Shown: positions 5,467 to 13,496 of the stretch, in pieces
Position numbering within the stretch: the first letter of the stretch is position 1
Layout: each line of letters starts with the position of its first letter
Program-made: the position numbers and the translations under genes
Source of the DNA: JAYWAM01 sp043782425
Lineage (GTDB): Bacteria; Pseudomonadota; Gammaproteobacteria; Burkholderiales; Usitatibacteraceae
Length of the DNA stretch: 21,184 nucleotides
NCBI GenBank assembly: GCA_043782425.1
Contig: JAYWAM010000364.1
Location: forward strand, 1-21,184
Reading direction: 5' to 3'
The notes under the pieces: model-generated
The model's database searches: none
What the model was told of the DNA's origin: nothing
Seen by the model: only the letters and a program-made list of their open reading frames with translations

Positions 5467-8400
5467 TCACTGATAAGCCTCCAGCGGCACGCAACTGCAA
5501 AACAGATTGCGGTCGCCATAGACGTTGTCGGCGCGCCCTACCGGCGGCCAGTATTTGTGATCGCGTAGCTCGGCTACGGGATAGGCGGCCAGCTCGCGCG
5601 AATATTGGTGTTTCCACTCGTCCGCCGTCACCATTGCCGCAGTGTGCGGCGCGTGCTTGAGAGGATTGTCTTCGCGATCCAGCGCGCCGCTTTCCACCTG
5701 GCGGATTTCAGCGCGTATGGCGATCATGGCGTCGATGAAGCGATCGAGTTCGTATTTTGATTCGCTTTCGGTGGGTTCGATCATGAAGGTGCCTGCCACC
5801 GGGAACGACATAGTGGGCGCGTGGAAGCCGTAGTCAATCAGGCGTTTGGCCACATCATCGACCGTGATGCCGCTGGCTTCTTTGAGGGCGCGCAGATCGA
5901 GAATGCATTCGTGCGCCACCAGGCCATCGTGCCCCGAGTACAGCACCGGGTAATGCGGCGCGAGGCGCTTGGCGATGTAGTTGGCATTGAGTATGGCGAC
6001 CTCGCTCGCCTGGCGCAGGCCGTCGCGGCCCATCATGGCGATGTACATCCATGAAATCGGCAGTATGCCGGCGCTGCCGTAAGGGGCGGACGAAACCGGG
6101 CCGATCTCCATACCTTTCCCTGCTTGCTGTAGTGCGCGTTGTGAGTGGTCTGCATCGCAACGGGGAAGAAAGGGGGCCAGATGCGCTGCAACCGCCACCG
6201 GCCCCACACCCGGCCCGCCGCCGCCATGCGGAATGCAGAACGTTTTGTGCAAATTGAGATGCGACACATCGCCGCCGAACTTGCCCGGCAGGGTGAGGCC
6301 CACCATGGCGTTCATGTTGGCGCCATCGACATACACCTGGCCGCCGTGCGCGTGCACGATGGCGCAGATTTCGCTGATACCGTCCTCGAACACGCCGTGC
6401 GTCGAGGGATAGGTCACCATGATAGCGGCGAGCTTGTCGCTGTGCTGCTGCGCCTTGGCTTTCAAATCGGCAATATCGATGTTGCCCTTTACATCACACG
6501 CCACCACCACCACCTGCATGCCCGCCATCTGCGCCGATGCCGGGTTGGTGCCGTGCGCCGAGCTGGGGATGAGGCACACTTTGCGATGGCCTTGGCCGCG
6601 CGCCTTGTGATAAGCCTGGATAATCAGCAACCCCGCATATTCGCCCTGCGATCCGGCATTGGGCTGTAGCGTTACCGCTGTGTAGCCTGTGACTGTGCAA
6701 AGCATTTTTTCCAACCCGATGATGAGCTCACGATAGCCTGCGGACTGCGCCTCGGGCGCGAACGGATGCATATTGGCGAACTCGGGCCAGGTGATGGGAA
6801 GCATCTCGCTGGTGGCGTTGAGCTTCATGGTGCACGAGCCGAGCGGAATCATGGCGCGATCCAGGGCAATGTCCTTGTCGGCCAGCTTGCGCAAATAGCG
6901 CAGCATTTCGGTTTCCGAGTGATGCTGGTTGAACACTGCGTGCGTGAGGATGGGCGAGGTGCGCTGCAACGCGGGCGGATAGGCATCGTTGACGTTGGCC
7001 TCGATGGCATCAAAGTCCGGCAGCGCCCTGCCCTGCGCCGCAAAAATGCGCCATAGCAGTTGCACATCGTCGCGCGTCGCGGTTTCGTCGAGCGATACGC
7101 CGATGCGTTGTGCGTCGATGTGACGCAGATTGACGCGCAGTGCGACGGCTTTGGCGTGAATTTCTGCTGTCCTCGCGCCGGTGACCAGTGTCAGGGTGTC
7201 AAACCAGCTTGCGTTGGCGGGCGCTACATCAAGCCGCTGCAATCCGGCGGCCAGCACGCTGGTTAAGCGATGGGTGCGCTGCGCCATGCGCGTCAAACCC
7301 TGCGGGCCGTGATAAATCGCATACATGCTGGCGATCACCGCGAGCAACACTTGCGCGGTGCAGATATTGCTGGTGGCTTTTTCGCGGCGGATATGTTGTT
7401 CGCGCGTTTGCAATGCCAGGCGGTAGGCGCGATTGCCCTGGCTATCGATAGTCACGCCGACCAGACGGCCCGGCATGGTGCGCTTGAGTTCGTCGCGCAC
7501 CGCAAGGTAAGCGGCGTGCGGGCCGCCAAAACCCAGTGGCACGCCGAAGCGCTGCGAGCAACCCACCACCACATCGGCGCCCCATTCGCCTGGCGGCGTC
7601 AACAAAGTGAGCGCCAACAAGTCAGCGGCCACCACCACCAGAGCGCTTCTGGCATGCAGCGCCGCAGTCAGTGCGCGATAGTCTTTCACATCACCATTGG
7701 CGCCCGGATACTGTAGCAGCACGCCAAAACAAGCATTGGCGGCGGCGTCCTGCGCCGGGCCGATCTTGACTTCGATGCCGAGCGGCGCGGCGCGCGTCAT
7801 CACCACCGCCATAGTCTGCGGCAGCACATCATCGGCGACATAGAAAATATTGTTCGGCGTTTTGGCGCTGCGCATACACAGCGTCATGGCTTCCGCCGCA
7901 GCCGTGCCCTCGTCGAGCATGGACGCATTGGCGATCTCCATAGCGCTTAAATCGCAGATCATGGTCTGAAAATTGAGCAAGGCTTCCAGGCGGCCCTGGG
8001 AAATTTCCGGCTGATACGGCGTATAAGCCGTGTACCAGGCGGGGTTTTCGAGAACATTGCGCAGGATGACGCCAGGGGTGTGCGTGTTGTAATAGCCCTG
8101 GCCGATGAAACTGCGCAACACCTGATTTTTGCTGGCAATAGTTTTCAACTCTTGCAGCGCGCGCGCCTCGGTCTGGCTTTCGGGCAAATCCAGCGCCGCT
8201 TTGCTGCGGATGGCGGGCGGAATAATGGCATCCATCAATGCGGCGCGCGTGGCGTAGCCGAGCACGGAAAGCATCGCGGCCTGATCGTTTGCATCGGGGC
8301 CGATGTGGCGTGCGATGAAGGCGTCGTGCTCTTCCAGGGCGGCGAGCGAAGTGCGTGCGGCGGGGGGTTTTATCAGCGTAGCGGGGATGGCGCTTCCCAT
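5467..8400 (-). CDS. gcvP: Glycine dehydrogenase (decarboxylating), P protein
   Basis: The PLP-dependent P protein of the glycine cleavage system decarboxylates glycine and passes the aminomethyl group to lipoyl-GcvH. Seen: 977 residues, a full-length single-chain form with both homologous halves. N-terminal hallmarks are FIARHIGP (28-35) and GQGYYNTHTPGVILRN (about 100-115). The PLP lysine is K719 in DVSHLNLHKTFCIPHGGGGPG. I chose ATG at 8400; the frame stays open far upstream, but that part is only the shadow of gcvH. The start lies 1 nt after the gcvH stop, with GGAG inside the last gcvH codons, so translational coupling is likely. Third gene of the gcvTHP operon. Confidence 0.98.
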   Translation of the reverse strand: MGSAIPATLIKPPAARTSLAALEEHDAFIARHIGPDANDQAAMLSVLGYATRAALMDAIIPPAIRSKAALDLPESQTEARALQELKTIASKNQVLRSFIGQGYYNTHTPGVILRNVLENPAWYTAYTPYQPEISQGRLEALLNFQTMICDLSAMEIANASMLDEGTAAAEAMTLCMRSAKTPNNIFYVADDVLPQTMAVVMTRAAPLGIEVKIGPAQDAAANACFGVLLQYPGANGDVKDYRALTAALHARSALVVVAADLLALTLLTPPGEWGADVVVGCSQRFGVPLGFGGPHAAYLAVRDELKRTMPGRLVGVTIDSQGNRAYRLALQTREQHIRREKATSNICTAQVLLAVIASMYAIYHGPQGLTRMAQRTHRLTSVLAAGLQRLDVAPANASWFDTLTLVTGARTAEIHAKAVALRVNLRHIDAQRIGVSLDETATRDDVQLLWRIFAAQGRALPDFDAIEANVNDAYPPALQRTSPILTHAVFNQHHSETEMLRYLRKLADKDIALDRAMIPLGSCTMKLNATSEMLPITWPEFANMHPFAPEAQSAGYRELIIGLEKMLCTVTGYTAVTLQPNAGSQGEYAGLLIIQAYHKARGQGHRKVCLIPSSAHGTNPASAQMAGMQVVVVACDVKGNIDIADLKAKAQQHSDKLAAIMVTYPSTHGVFEDGISEICAIVHAHGGQVYVDGANMNAMVGLTLPGKFGGDVSHLNLHKTFCIPHGGGGPGVGPVAVAAHLAPFLPRCDADHSQRALQQAGKGMEIGPVSSAPYGSAGILPISWMYIAMMGRDGLRQASEVAILNANYIAKRLAPHYPVLYSGHDGLVAHECILDLRALKEASGITVDDVAKRLIDYGFHAPTMSFPVAGTFMIEPTESESKYELDRFIDAMIAIRAEIRQVESGALDREDNPLKHAPHTAAMVTADEWKHQYSRELAAYPVAELRDHKYWPPVGRADNVYGDRNLFCSCVPLEAYQ

Positions 8401-8401
8401 A

Positions 8402-8782
8402 TTATTTCTCCGCGTGGCTGGTGTAAGCCGCAGCGTCCATGAGCTTGGCGACATCGGCGGCGTTGTCGGGCTTGATCTTGAACATCCACGCGCCGAAAGC
8501 GTCGGTATTGATTTTTTCCGGCGCATTGGCAAGGTCGGCGTTGGCGGCAATGATCTCGCCTGCAACCGGCATGTAGATATCCGAAGCCGCCTTCACCGAT
8601 TCGATCACCGCGATGCTCGCACCGGCTGCGTGTTTGCTTCCCGGCTTGGGCAGATCGAGAAACACTATGTCGCCCAGCGCTTCCTGCGCGTGATCGGTGA
8701 TGCCGACGCTGAGCGCGCCGTCGCTCTCGGTTTTGATCCACTCGTGCGATGCGGTGTACTTCAGGTTTTGCGGTGTGTTCAT
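8402..8782 (-). CDS. gcvH: Glycine cleavage system H protein
   Basis: GcvH is the small lipoylated carrier that shuttles the aminomethyl group between the P, T and L proteins. Seen: 126 residues, normal length. The lipoylation site is K64 in IESVKAASDIYMPVAGEI; YTASHEW (10-15) and GITDHAQEALGDIVFLDLPKPG are also diagnostic. The ATG at 8782 follows GGAG at good spacing. It is immediately upstream of gcvP but separated from gcvT by 254 bp filled with palindromic repeats. Confidence 0.98.
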   Translation of the reverse strand: MNTPQNLKYTASHEWIKTESDGALSVGITDHAQEALGDIVFLDLPKPGSKHAAGASIAVIESVKAASDIYMPVAGEIIAANADLANAPEKINTDAFGAWMFKIKPDNAADVAKLMDAAAYTSHAEK

Positions 8783-8833
8783 GCTTTCTCCAATATATAT
8801 TTTTGTGACCAAACTATCGCTTTAAAAAAGGCG

Positions 8834-8905
8834 TTAACCACTAAGGACACAAAGGGCACGAAGAAAAACTTTCAGGAAGGTCGTGGTCTTTGTGGTCTTT
8901 GTGTC
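8834..8905. repeat. Imperfect palindrome, ACCACNAAGGACACAAAG type
   Basis: ACCACTAAGGACACAAAGGG (from 8837) and its near reverse complement in GGTCTTTGTGGTCTTTGTGTC (8885-8905) surround a short A-rich/T-rich loop region. This matches a common class of bacterial intergenic repeats rich in ACAAAG/CTTTGT. It abuts the next palindrome. Confidence 0.6.
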
Positions 8906-9024
8906 TAGGGAATCTCTGAACAAGTCCTGATTTGTCATTCCCGCGAAAGCGGGAATCCATGTTCTGCCAGCAAAAAATGGTTCCCCGCTTTCGCGGGGAC
9001 GACACTTATTCAGAGGTTCCCTAG
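8905..9024. repeat. Composite palindrome with ATTCCCGCGAAAGCGGGAAT hairpin
   Basis: The outer arms CTAGGGAATCTCTGAACAAGT (8905-8925) and ACTTATTCAGAGGTTCCCTAG (9004-9024) pair almost perfectly. Inside are ATTCCCGCGAAAGCGGGAAT (8937-8956), similar in form to the neisserial dRS3 repeat, and CCCCGCTTTCGCGGGG (8983-8998). The element sits inside the gcv transcript between gcvT and gcvH, so the RNA there should be strongly structured. Confidence 0.85.
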
Positions 9025-9036
9025 CAAATTTAAACA

Positions 9037-10122
9037 TCAATCCACCAGAATCTTGCCGTTGCGCACGAAGGGCGGCTTGACCACCTTCGCTGCGAGTGAC
9101 TTGTCGCGCATTTCTACTTGTACCGTGGCGCCAATCTCGACGCCTAGAGGAAGGCGCGCCAAGGCGATGGATTGATTCATGCTCGGCGAAAAGGTGCCGC
9201 TACAGATTTCGCCTGCTCCTCTGGTGGTAATCACTTTTTGATGGGCGCGCATTACGCCGCCCTTGTCGAGCAGCACCAGGCCGACGAACTGCTGCTTCTG
9301 CCCGCGATCCACTAATGCCTGCCTGCCGACGAAATCACGCCCGCTTTGCAAATCCACGCTCCACGCCAAACCGGCATCGAGCGGCGAAACGCTTTCGTCC
9401 ATATCCTGACCATATAGATTCATGCCGGCTTCAAGGCGCAGCGTGTCGCGTGCGCCCAGCCCGCAGGGCTTCACCCCGGCGGCGGCGAGCTGATTCCACA
9501 GCACCTCGGCCTGCGTTGCGGGAAACACCAGCTCGAAACCGTCTTCGCCGGTGTAGCCGGTGCGCGCCAGCATAATCTCCCCGATCTGTGCGCCGTTGAA
9601 CGGTTTCAGATCTTGCGTGGCTTGCCGCGCATTGGCCAAAACCTTCCACACTTTTTCGCGCGCATTCGGCCCCTGCACGGCAATCATGGCAAAGTCGCGC
9701 CGCGGCTGAATTTTTACCGCCTGATTGAAACGCTGATTCAGCGCCTCGAACCAGGCGATGTCTTTTTGCGCCGTACCAGCGTTGACCACTATGCGGAAAA
9801 AATCTTCGCGAAAAAAATACACGATAAGATCGTCGATCACGCCGCCCTCATGGTTGAGCATGCAGGTATAGAGCGCTTTGCCGGGTTGCTTGAGTTTATC
9901 GACGTTGTTCGCCAGCGCCATTCGCAAAAATTCTCGCGCGGCAGGGCCGTTGACATCGACCACCTGCATATGCGAGACATCGAACATGCCGGCATCGCGG
10001 CGCACGGCGTGATGCTCTTCGATCTGCGAGCCATAGTTGACCGGCATATCCCAGCCGCCGAAATCGACCATGCGCGCGCCAGCAGCGCGGTGGACAGCAT
10101 TGAGTGGGGTGGTTTTTAGCAC
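9037..10122 (-). CDS. gcvT: Aminomethyltransferase, glycine cleavage T protein
   Basis: GcvT transfers the methylene unit from aminomethyl-lipoyl-GcvH to tetrahydrofolate and releases ammonia. Seen: 361 residues, normal for the family. N-terminal TPL..H and MVDFGGWDMPVNYGSQ (18-33), DAGMFDVSHM (44-53), LNHEGGVIDDLIVY, and LARTGYTGEDGFELVFP are diagnostic, with AGMNLYGQDMDESVSPL further on. The start is GTG at 10122, chosen because GAGGAAG lies just before it and no upstream ATG exists. First gene of gcvTHP, directly downstream of the glycine riboswitch and terminator. Confidence 0.97.
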   Translation of the reverse strand: MLKTTPLNAVHRAAGARMVDFGGWDMPVNYGSQIEEHHAVRRDAGMFDVSHMQVVDVNGPAAREFLRMALANNVDKLKQPGKALYTCMLNHEGGVIDDLIVYFFREDFFRIVVNAGTAQKDIAWFEALNQRFNQAVKIQPRRDFAMIAVQGPNAREKVWKVLANARQATQDLKPFNGAQIGEIMLARTGYTGEDGFELVFPATQAEVLWNQLAAAGVKPCGLGARDTLRLEAGMNLYGQDMDESVSPLDAGLAWSVDLQSGRDFVGRQALVDRGQKQQFVGLVLLDKGGVMRAHQKVITTRGAGEICSGTFSPSMNQSIALARLPLGVEIGATVQVEMRDKSLAAKVVKPPFVRNGKILVD

Positions 10123-10144
10123 GCTTCCTCTGGAAAGTGAAAAT

Positions 10145-10185
10145 GGAAAAGGGGTAATGAAGACCCGATGGCCTGCATTACCCCT
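10145..10185 (-). terminator. Riboswitch-controlled intrinsic terminator before gcvT
   Basis: On the minus strand AGGGGTAATG (10185-10176) pairs with CATTACCCCT (10159-10150), and the U run TTTT follows at once. It lies between the second glycine aptamer and the gcvT start, the usual place for an expression platform. Its 5' arm overlaps the closing strand of the second aptamer's P1 helix. Confidence 0.85.
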
Positions 10186-10387
10186 CTGTCCTTGATACCT
10201 GAGAGATTACAGCCGGCATTTAACAAAATGCCTAAGCTGCGCGCCCCTTCGGTGGTCACCGCCTGGTGACTGCTCTCCAGAGTTCGGGATTGCTCCCGGT
10301 CGACCGGTCCTTTTGCCTGAGAGTGTTGGGTTTGCCCCTTCGGCGATCCGCTTGCTACTTTGGCATCAAGCGTATGCTCTCCCGATC
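10184..10387 (-). promoter_or_regulatory. Tandem glycine riboswitch (two aptamers)
   Basis: The minus-strand leader carries both halves of a tandem glycine riboswitch. Aptamer 1 (10387-10302): GATCGG at the 5' side pairs with CCGGTC at the 3' side as P1, with GGGAGAG, CGCCGAAGGGGCAAAC (10345-10330) and CTCTCAGGCAAAAGGACCG between. Aptamer 2 (10282-10184): P1 CTCTG/CAGAG, with GGAGAGC, CACCGAAGGGGCGCGC (10255-10240) and ATCTCTCAGG. Glycine binding should stabilise P1 of aptamer 2, which shares bases with the terminator arm, so the inferred outcome is an ON switch for gcvTHP. Confidence 0.97.
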
Positions 10388-10398
10388 AGATGCTAGCG

Positions 10399-10427
10399 AC
10401 TTTAAGCGCGCTGGGTGGATTTGTCAA
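10399..10427 (-). promoter_or_regulatory. Sigma70-type promoter of gcvTHP
   Basis: On the minus strand TTGACA (10427-10422) and TAAAGT (10404-10399) are separated by exactly 17 bp. A start near 10392 would place the 5' end a few bases before riboswitch aptamer 1. The divergent DUF2863 gene has only a weak candidate -10 (TAAAAT, 10449-10454), with no clear -35. Confidence 0.8.
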
Positions 10428-10484
10428 TCGAACTTAACGCCGAGGGTGTAAAATCCCCGCTTTGCATTCAACGCCCAGGCTGCC

Positions 10485-11675
10485 ATGAAACGAACGCGCT
10501 CCAAATCCGTTACCCGTCTTACGCCGGACGCCGAAAGACTGGTTTCCCTCGCGCTTGGCCTGAGCGCTTCGGGCAGCCTCACCGAGGATCACTACTGGGA
10601 GGCGCAGCTTGGCAAACTGGTCGCGCATTTGCTCGAAAGCGGCCACGAAAATTCCATCAACGTCGCGCTTGACCATCTACTGCAGGCGCAAAGCAACGCT
10701 TACGAAACGCTAATCGACCAAGTCGAGTCCCTCACCGAGTCAGCAACGCTTGAGCACAAAGGCAAACCCTGGGATGTATTGCTGATTGCTGCGCCCATCG
10801 TCGCCTGGTCCAAATACGCCATAGCCTCCGGCCCGCTTAACGCCGACACTGCGCTCAGTCTGGCGACGCATCTGCAAGCGCATGTCATGGCTGCGGGCAC
10901 GCGCCTCGCACTGTCGCCCTACCTTTACAGTATCGATCAATTGCCGCGACATTTTTCCGAAGTCAGCAAACTCACCAGCAAACTCGGCGAAGCGGCGTTG
11001 CAGGGCATCGCGCCAAAAATCGACCTGCAACGCATGCCGGAAACCGCGCCGCTGCTCGCCGATGCGCGCTTTCTCATCGCGGCAGTCGTGGCGCCGCAGG
11101 GGGAGGCGTTATTTCGCTGGCAGGAACTGGGGAGCGCGCAACACGCAGGCCGCACCCACTGCCTCGAACAATGGGTTGCGCAGGGACGGCCCAATCTTGC
11201 TCCGCTGCTGCAAGGATGCGTGTTTGAGTGCATGTTGCCCGAGGCCTATTACGTAAGCTGCCGCGAATCGGAGCGCAGCGTGCGTCCCTATTCAATCCGC
11301 TCCGCCGTGGCTTTCCTCGAATCTGCGCTCAAGGTCAACGCCAACCATCTATGCGCCATCATCGCCGGATTCGGCGCCGAGCGCATTGATGAATACCGCA
11401 TCAGCCTGGGCGTGCGTGGCAAGGAGGAAGTGGCGCACGGCATCGTCTGGCCGCTGTTTGGCCGCGAAGATGAGAGCATCGCACCCACGCCGCTCGAGGA
11501 TATCCGCACGCAGTTGCGCGATTGCGGCATCACCGATATTGAAGAATTGCAGGGCATCCACTCACCCGAGTTCTGCGAAGACTGCGGCGCGCCGCTGTTC
11601 CCCACCGCAGACGGCGAAATCGTGCACCCCGGCTTGCCCGATGAAGTCGATGCGCCTACCGCGCATTTTCACTGA
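10485..11675 (+). CDS. DUF2863 family protein
   Basis: A 396-residue soluble protein without signal peptide or membrane helices. It fits DUF2863, a family of about 400 residues that I associate with betaproteobacteria and whose function is unknown. Recognised parts are LTPDAERLVSLALGLSASGS (12-31), a mid region KPWDVLLIAAPIVAWSKYAI, and a tail containing C364-ED-C367, a possible half zinc site. ATG at 10485 is the only sensible start; no strong Shine-Dalgarno sequence precedes it. It diverges from gcvTHP and shares the 362-bp intergenic region with the riboswitch. Family assignment is from memory of the sequence pattern. Confidence 0.75.
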   Translation: MKRTRSKSVTRLTPDAERLVSLALGLSASGSLTEDHYWEAQLGKLVAHLLESGHENSINVALDHLLQAQSNAYETLIDQVESLTESATLEHKGKPWDVLLIAAPIVAWSKYAIASGPLNADTALSLATHLQAHVMAAGTRLALSPYLYSIDQLPRHFSEVSKLTSKLGEAALQGIAPKIDLQRMPETAPLLADARFLIAAVVAPQGEALFRWQELGSAQHAGRTHCLEQWVAQGRPNLAPLLQGCVFECMLPEAYYVSCRESERSVRPYSIRSAVAFLESALKVNANHLCAIIAGFGAERIDEYRISLGVRGKEEVAHGIVWPLFGREDESIAPTPLEDIRTQLRDCGITDIEELQGIHSPEFCEDCGAPLFPTADGEIVHPGLPDEVDAPTAHFH

Positions 11676-11706
11676 CCACAAGCTGCAACGTAAGGGAGTA
11701 TTCAGG

Positions 11707-11747
11707 GGCGATTCAGGCGGCCAGTTTGGCGCTGGCCAGGCGATTCA
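11707..11747. repeat. Direct repeat GGCGATTCA around GGCCAG/CTGGCC hairpin
   Basis: GGCGATTCA occurs at 11707-11715 and 11739-11747. Between them GGCCAG (11719-11724) and CTGGCC (11732-11737) form a short hairpin. It might end the DUF2863 transcript, but no T run follows, so that is only a suggestion. It may also be part of the control region of the toxin-antitoxin operon that follows. Confidence 0.4.
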
Positions 11748-11755
11748 AACTGACG

Positions 11756-11802
11756 CCCTGTACTGCCGAACAGGGCAGTTGACCGTATCGCAAATGAGAT
11801 AC
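11756..11802. promoter_or_regulatory. Two inverted repeats, probable operators of dinJ-yafQ
   Basis: CCCTGT-N8-ACAGGG at 11756-11775 and GTATC-N8-GATAC at 11785-11802 lie just before the antitoxin gene, 31-78 bp from its start. DinJ/RelB antitoxins with their toxins usually repress their own promoter at such palindromes. The inference rests on position and symmetry only. Confidence 0.45.
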
Positions 11803-11833
11803 ATAATTAGCGAACATATAGGAGGGTATAAGC

Positions 11834-12115
11834 ATGTCTACACACACTTCGATGCTTCATGTCAGGGTAGACGATGAAACAAAAGAGCAAGCCACTCAGA
11901 CGCTTGCTGCGATGGGCATGTCCGTGTCCGATGCTGTTCGTTTGTTTTTGCGTCGTGTGGTAATCGATCAGGCATTCCCGCTTGAACTCAAGGCGCCTAA
12001 CGCAGAAACTCGTGCGGCTATGAAAGAGTCGCGCGCCATGATGGCTGCTCACCGTAGCCGATTTGTCACTGCTGACGCGTTGTTCGATGACATCGAAAAG
12101 AACAGCCGCAAGTAA
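11834..12115 (+). CDS. dinJ: RelB/DinJ-family antitoxin
   Basis: A 93-residue protein with an N-terminal ribbon-helix-helix: MLHVRVDDETKEQA (7-20) then a long helix with MGMSVSDAVRLFLRRVV (about 27-43), the RelB/DinJ signature. The C-terminal half, charged and probably flexible, should wrap the toxin. A near-consensus AGGAGGG lies upstream of the ATG. The toxin gene starts inside its last codons (29-nt overlap), the normal antitoxin-first order. Function inferred: neutralises the YafQ-type ribonuclease encoded next and represses the operon. Confidence 0.92.
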   Translation: MSTHTSMLHVRVDDETKEQATQTLAAMGMSVSDAVRLFLRRVVIDQAFPLELKAPNAETRAAMKESRAMMAAHRSRFVTADALFDDIEKNSRK

Positions 12116-12407
12116 ACGTGCCGCATTACCACGCGTATCGGATTACGCCAAGTCCTTTCTCAAGGATTGGGAGCGTCTTTCACGCTCTGGACGTTACGAC
12201 ATGCGCCGCCTCAAGGAAGCAATGATGATTTTGATCGCCAACGATGCGCCACTCGGCGCGGAGTGGATCGATCATTCGCTCAAAGGCGAGTGGGCAGATC
12301 ATCGAGAATGCCATATCGGTGGCGACTTCCTGCTGATCTATCAGATTGAAGGCAATGCTATTAACTTTGTACGGGCTGGCGCCCATGCCGAGCTGTTCGG
12401 CGAATAA
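12087..12407 (+). CDS. yafQ: YafQ-family mRNA interferase toxin
   Basis: A 106-residue RelE-superfamily toxin that by family knowledge cleaves mRNA at the ribosome. Aligned to E. coli YafQ, the pattern DH-L-G-W...R..H-...D-x-L-L-I-Y...GAHAELFGE is kept. The expected catalytic residues are H63, H76, D80 and H100; the tryptophan after the aspartate in E. coli (W68 there) is F81 here. I chose ATG at 12087, which adds a basic 13-residue N-terminal tail relative to the family core starting at LPRVSDYAKSF; a start upstream at a TTG is less likely. The pair appears complete. Confidence 0.9.
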   Translation: MTSKRTAASKRAALPRVSDYAKSFLKDWERLSRSGRYDMRRLKEAMMILIANDAPLGAEWIDHSLKGEWADHRECHIGGDFLLIYQIEGNAINFVRAGAHAELFGE

Positions 12408-12466
12408 CCGGGAGTTCAATAGGCACTATTTTTACTGCTTGCACCAGCGGCGGAATTATCCAGTAG

Positions 12467-12670
12467 ATGACAGCAAATAAGAAAAATCATGGCAAAAATC
12501 TAAATGCAGTGCTGGCTACGCTGCCGCCTAAGCGTCGTACAAGAGTAGATCAGCTTGCGAGTGAGCTGGCAACGCTAAAGGACTTACGCTTAGCCGTTGT
12601 GCAATGTGGGAGACCTGACCCCGTCAGTTGGTTAGCACTACAATGTAGTGACAAAGTGATCGATGATTAA
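12467..12670 (+). pseudogene. HigA-like antitoxin fragment (HTH part missing)
   Basis: The 67-residue frame begins like the N-terminal arm of XRE/HigA-type antitoxins: NLNAVLATLPPKRRTRVDQLASELATLKDLRLAVVQ, compared with the usual pattern L..V...LP..RR.RI..RA.EL...TL.ELRKA..LTQ. Where the helix-turn-helix should follow, the frame instead reads the AGACCTGACCCC repeat (12611-12622) and then the antisense of the end of the next gene. There is no Shine-Dalgarno sequence and no matching toxin. I read it as a truncated remnant; a chance open frame is the alternative. Confidence 0.45.
12611..12622 (+). repeat. Left copy of 12-bp inverted repeat AGACCTGACCCC
   Basis: AGACCTGACCCC here is the exact reverse complement of GGGGTCAGGTCT at 13528-13539. 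The two copies flank the BAAT-type hydrolase gene and nothing else. The left copy marks the point where the HigA-like frame loses similarity. It also overlaps CTGAC-CCC-GTCAG (12616-12628). Confidence 0.7.
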
Positions 12671-13471
12671 TTGTTTGATTTCCGGTGCGGTTTCTTTACT
12701 AAAAGCGTGCCCAGTGGCATACGATTTATGTGTTACTGGGAATTTAAAGTTGTGCTTGCCAAGATAGGCCACGATATCTTTAGACATTTGTGTCGAAGGC
12801 CAAATTTGATCTTGTTCGGCCGACACCAGCAATATTGGGCCATTGATTTTTTCCATTGCGAACTGCGCTTTTTGGACATTTGCCTTGTTTTCCAGCACCG
12901 CTTCAAATCGACTTACTTGAGGCGCTTTCTCATCAAGCTCAAGGCTTAAAGCAGGAACGTCCTTGCCGTTCAGCGTCCACGCCGAGCGCGCGGTTGTCAT
13001 GCCATACCACGCAACGTTGCTGGGCGTAGTCACGACCACAGATTTGATGCGCGAATCCATTGACGCCAACAGGAGCGCAGCCTCCGAACCTCTTGAACCG
13101 CTTACGACACCAATCTTAGTTGAGTCAACTGAAGACTGCGTTTCCAAAAAATCTATGGCACTCACAAAATACTCAAGCGGAATATGGTCAAGTGTCGATG
13201 GCAGCCCTGCTTCATTAAAGTATGCGAGGCCGAGGACAGCGACGCCATGCGGCGCAATCATTTCACCATTCGCGTCTCCAAAATGCATGCCGCCGTCGGA
13301 ACCACCAAATGCGATTACAACTGGCACTTTTCGATCTATTTTTGGGAGGTAGAGCTTGGCCACCAGGTTCTTGAAGACAACCGTTTTTATCTGGTATTCA
13401 TAGGTGACAGCTTTGGCAGAGCCTGCGTACAGAACCAACGTTATCAGCGCCAGGACGAGTTTCATATGCAT
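12638..13471 (-). CDS. Secreted alpha/beta hydrolase, BAAT C-terminal type
   Basis: A 277-residue protein with a signal peptide (MHMKLVLALITLVLYAGSAKA, cleavage after residue 21). The mature part has an alpha/beta-hydrolase fold: PVVIAFGGSDGG (50-61), nucleophile S126 in GSRGSE, D221 in SAEQDQIWP and H255 in YATGHAFS. The order and the SAWTLNGK segment match the acyl-CoA:amino acid N-acyltransferase/thioesterase C-terminal family (BAAT_C), also related to dienelactone hydrolases. Substrate unknown; the export signal suggests a periplasmic esterase or thioesterase role. The first of two near ATGs is preferred for its GAGG upstream. The last codons form the palindrome CACTACA-A-TGTAGTG (12636-12650). 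Confidence 0.85.
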   Translation of the reverse strand: MHMKLVLALITLVLYAGSAKAVTYEYQIKTVVFKNLVAKLYLPKIDRKVPVVIAFGGSDGGMHFGDANGEMIAPHGVAVLGLAYFNEAGLPSTLDHIPLEYFVSAIDFLETQSSVDSTKIGVVSGSRGSEAALLLASMDSRIKSVVVTTPSNVAWYGMTTARSAWTLNGKDVPALSLELDEKAPQVSRFEAVLENKANVQKAQFAMEKINGPILLVSAEQDQIWPSTQMSKDIVAYLGKHNFKFPVTHKSYATGHAFSKETAPEIKQLIIDHFVTTL

Positions 13472-13496
13472 AGGTTAACTACCTCAGGTGGATGAG

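Noticed and set aside
8401..8565. Upstream extension of gcvP
   Set aside because: The extra 55 codons overlap gcvH in another frame and have no P-protein similarity; ATG at 8400 has GGAG before it.
11386..11877. 163-codon plus-strand frame overlapping DUF2863 and dinJ
   Set aside because: An arginine/serine/alanine-rich shadow of the DUF2863 3' end in another frame, without a start signal.
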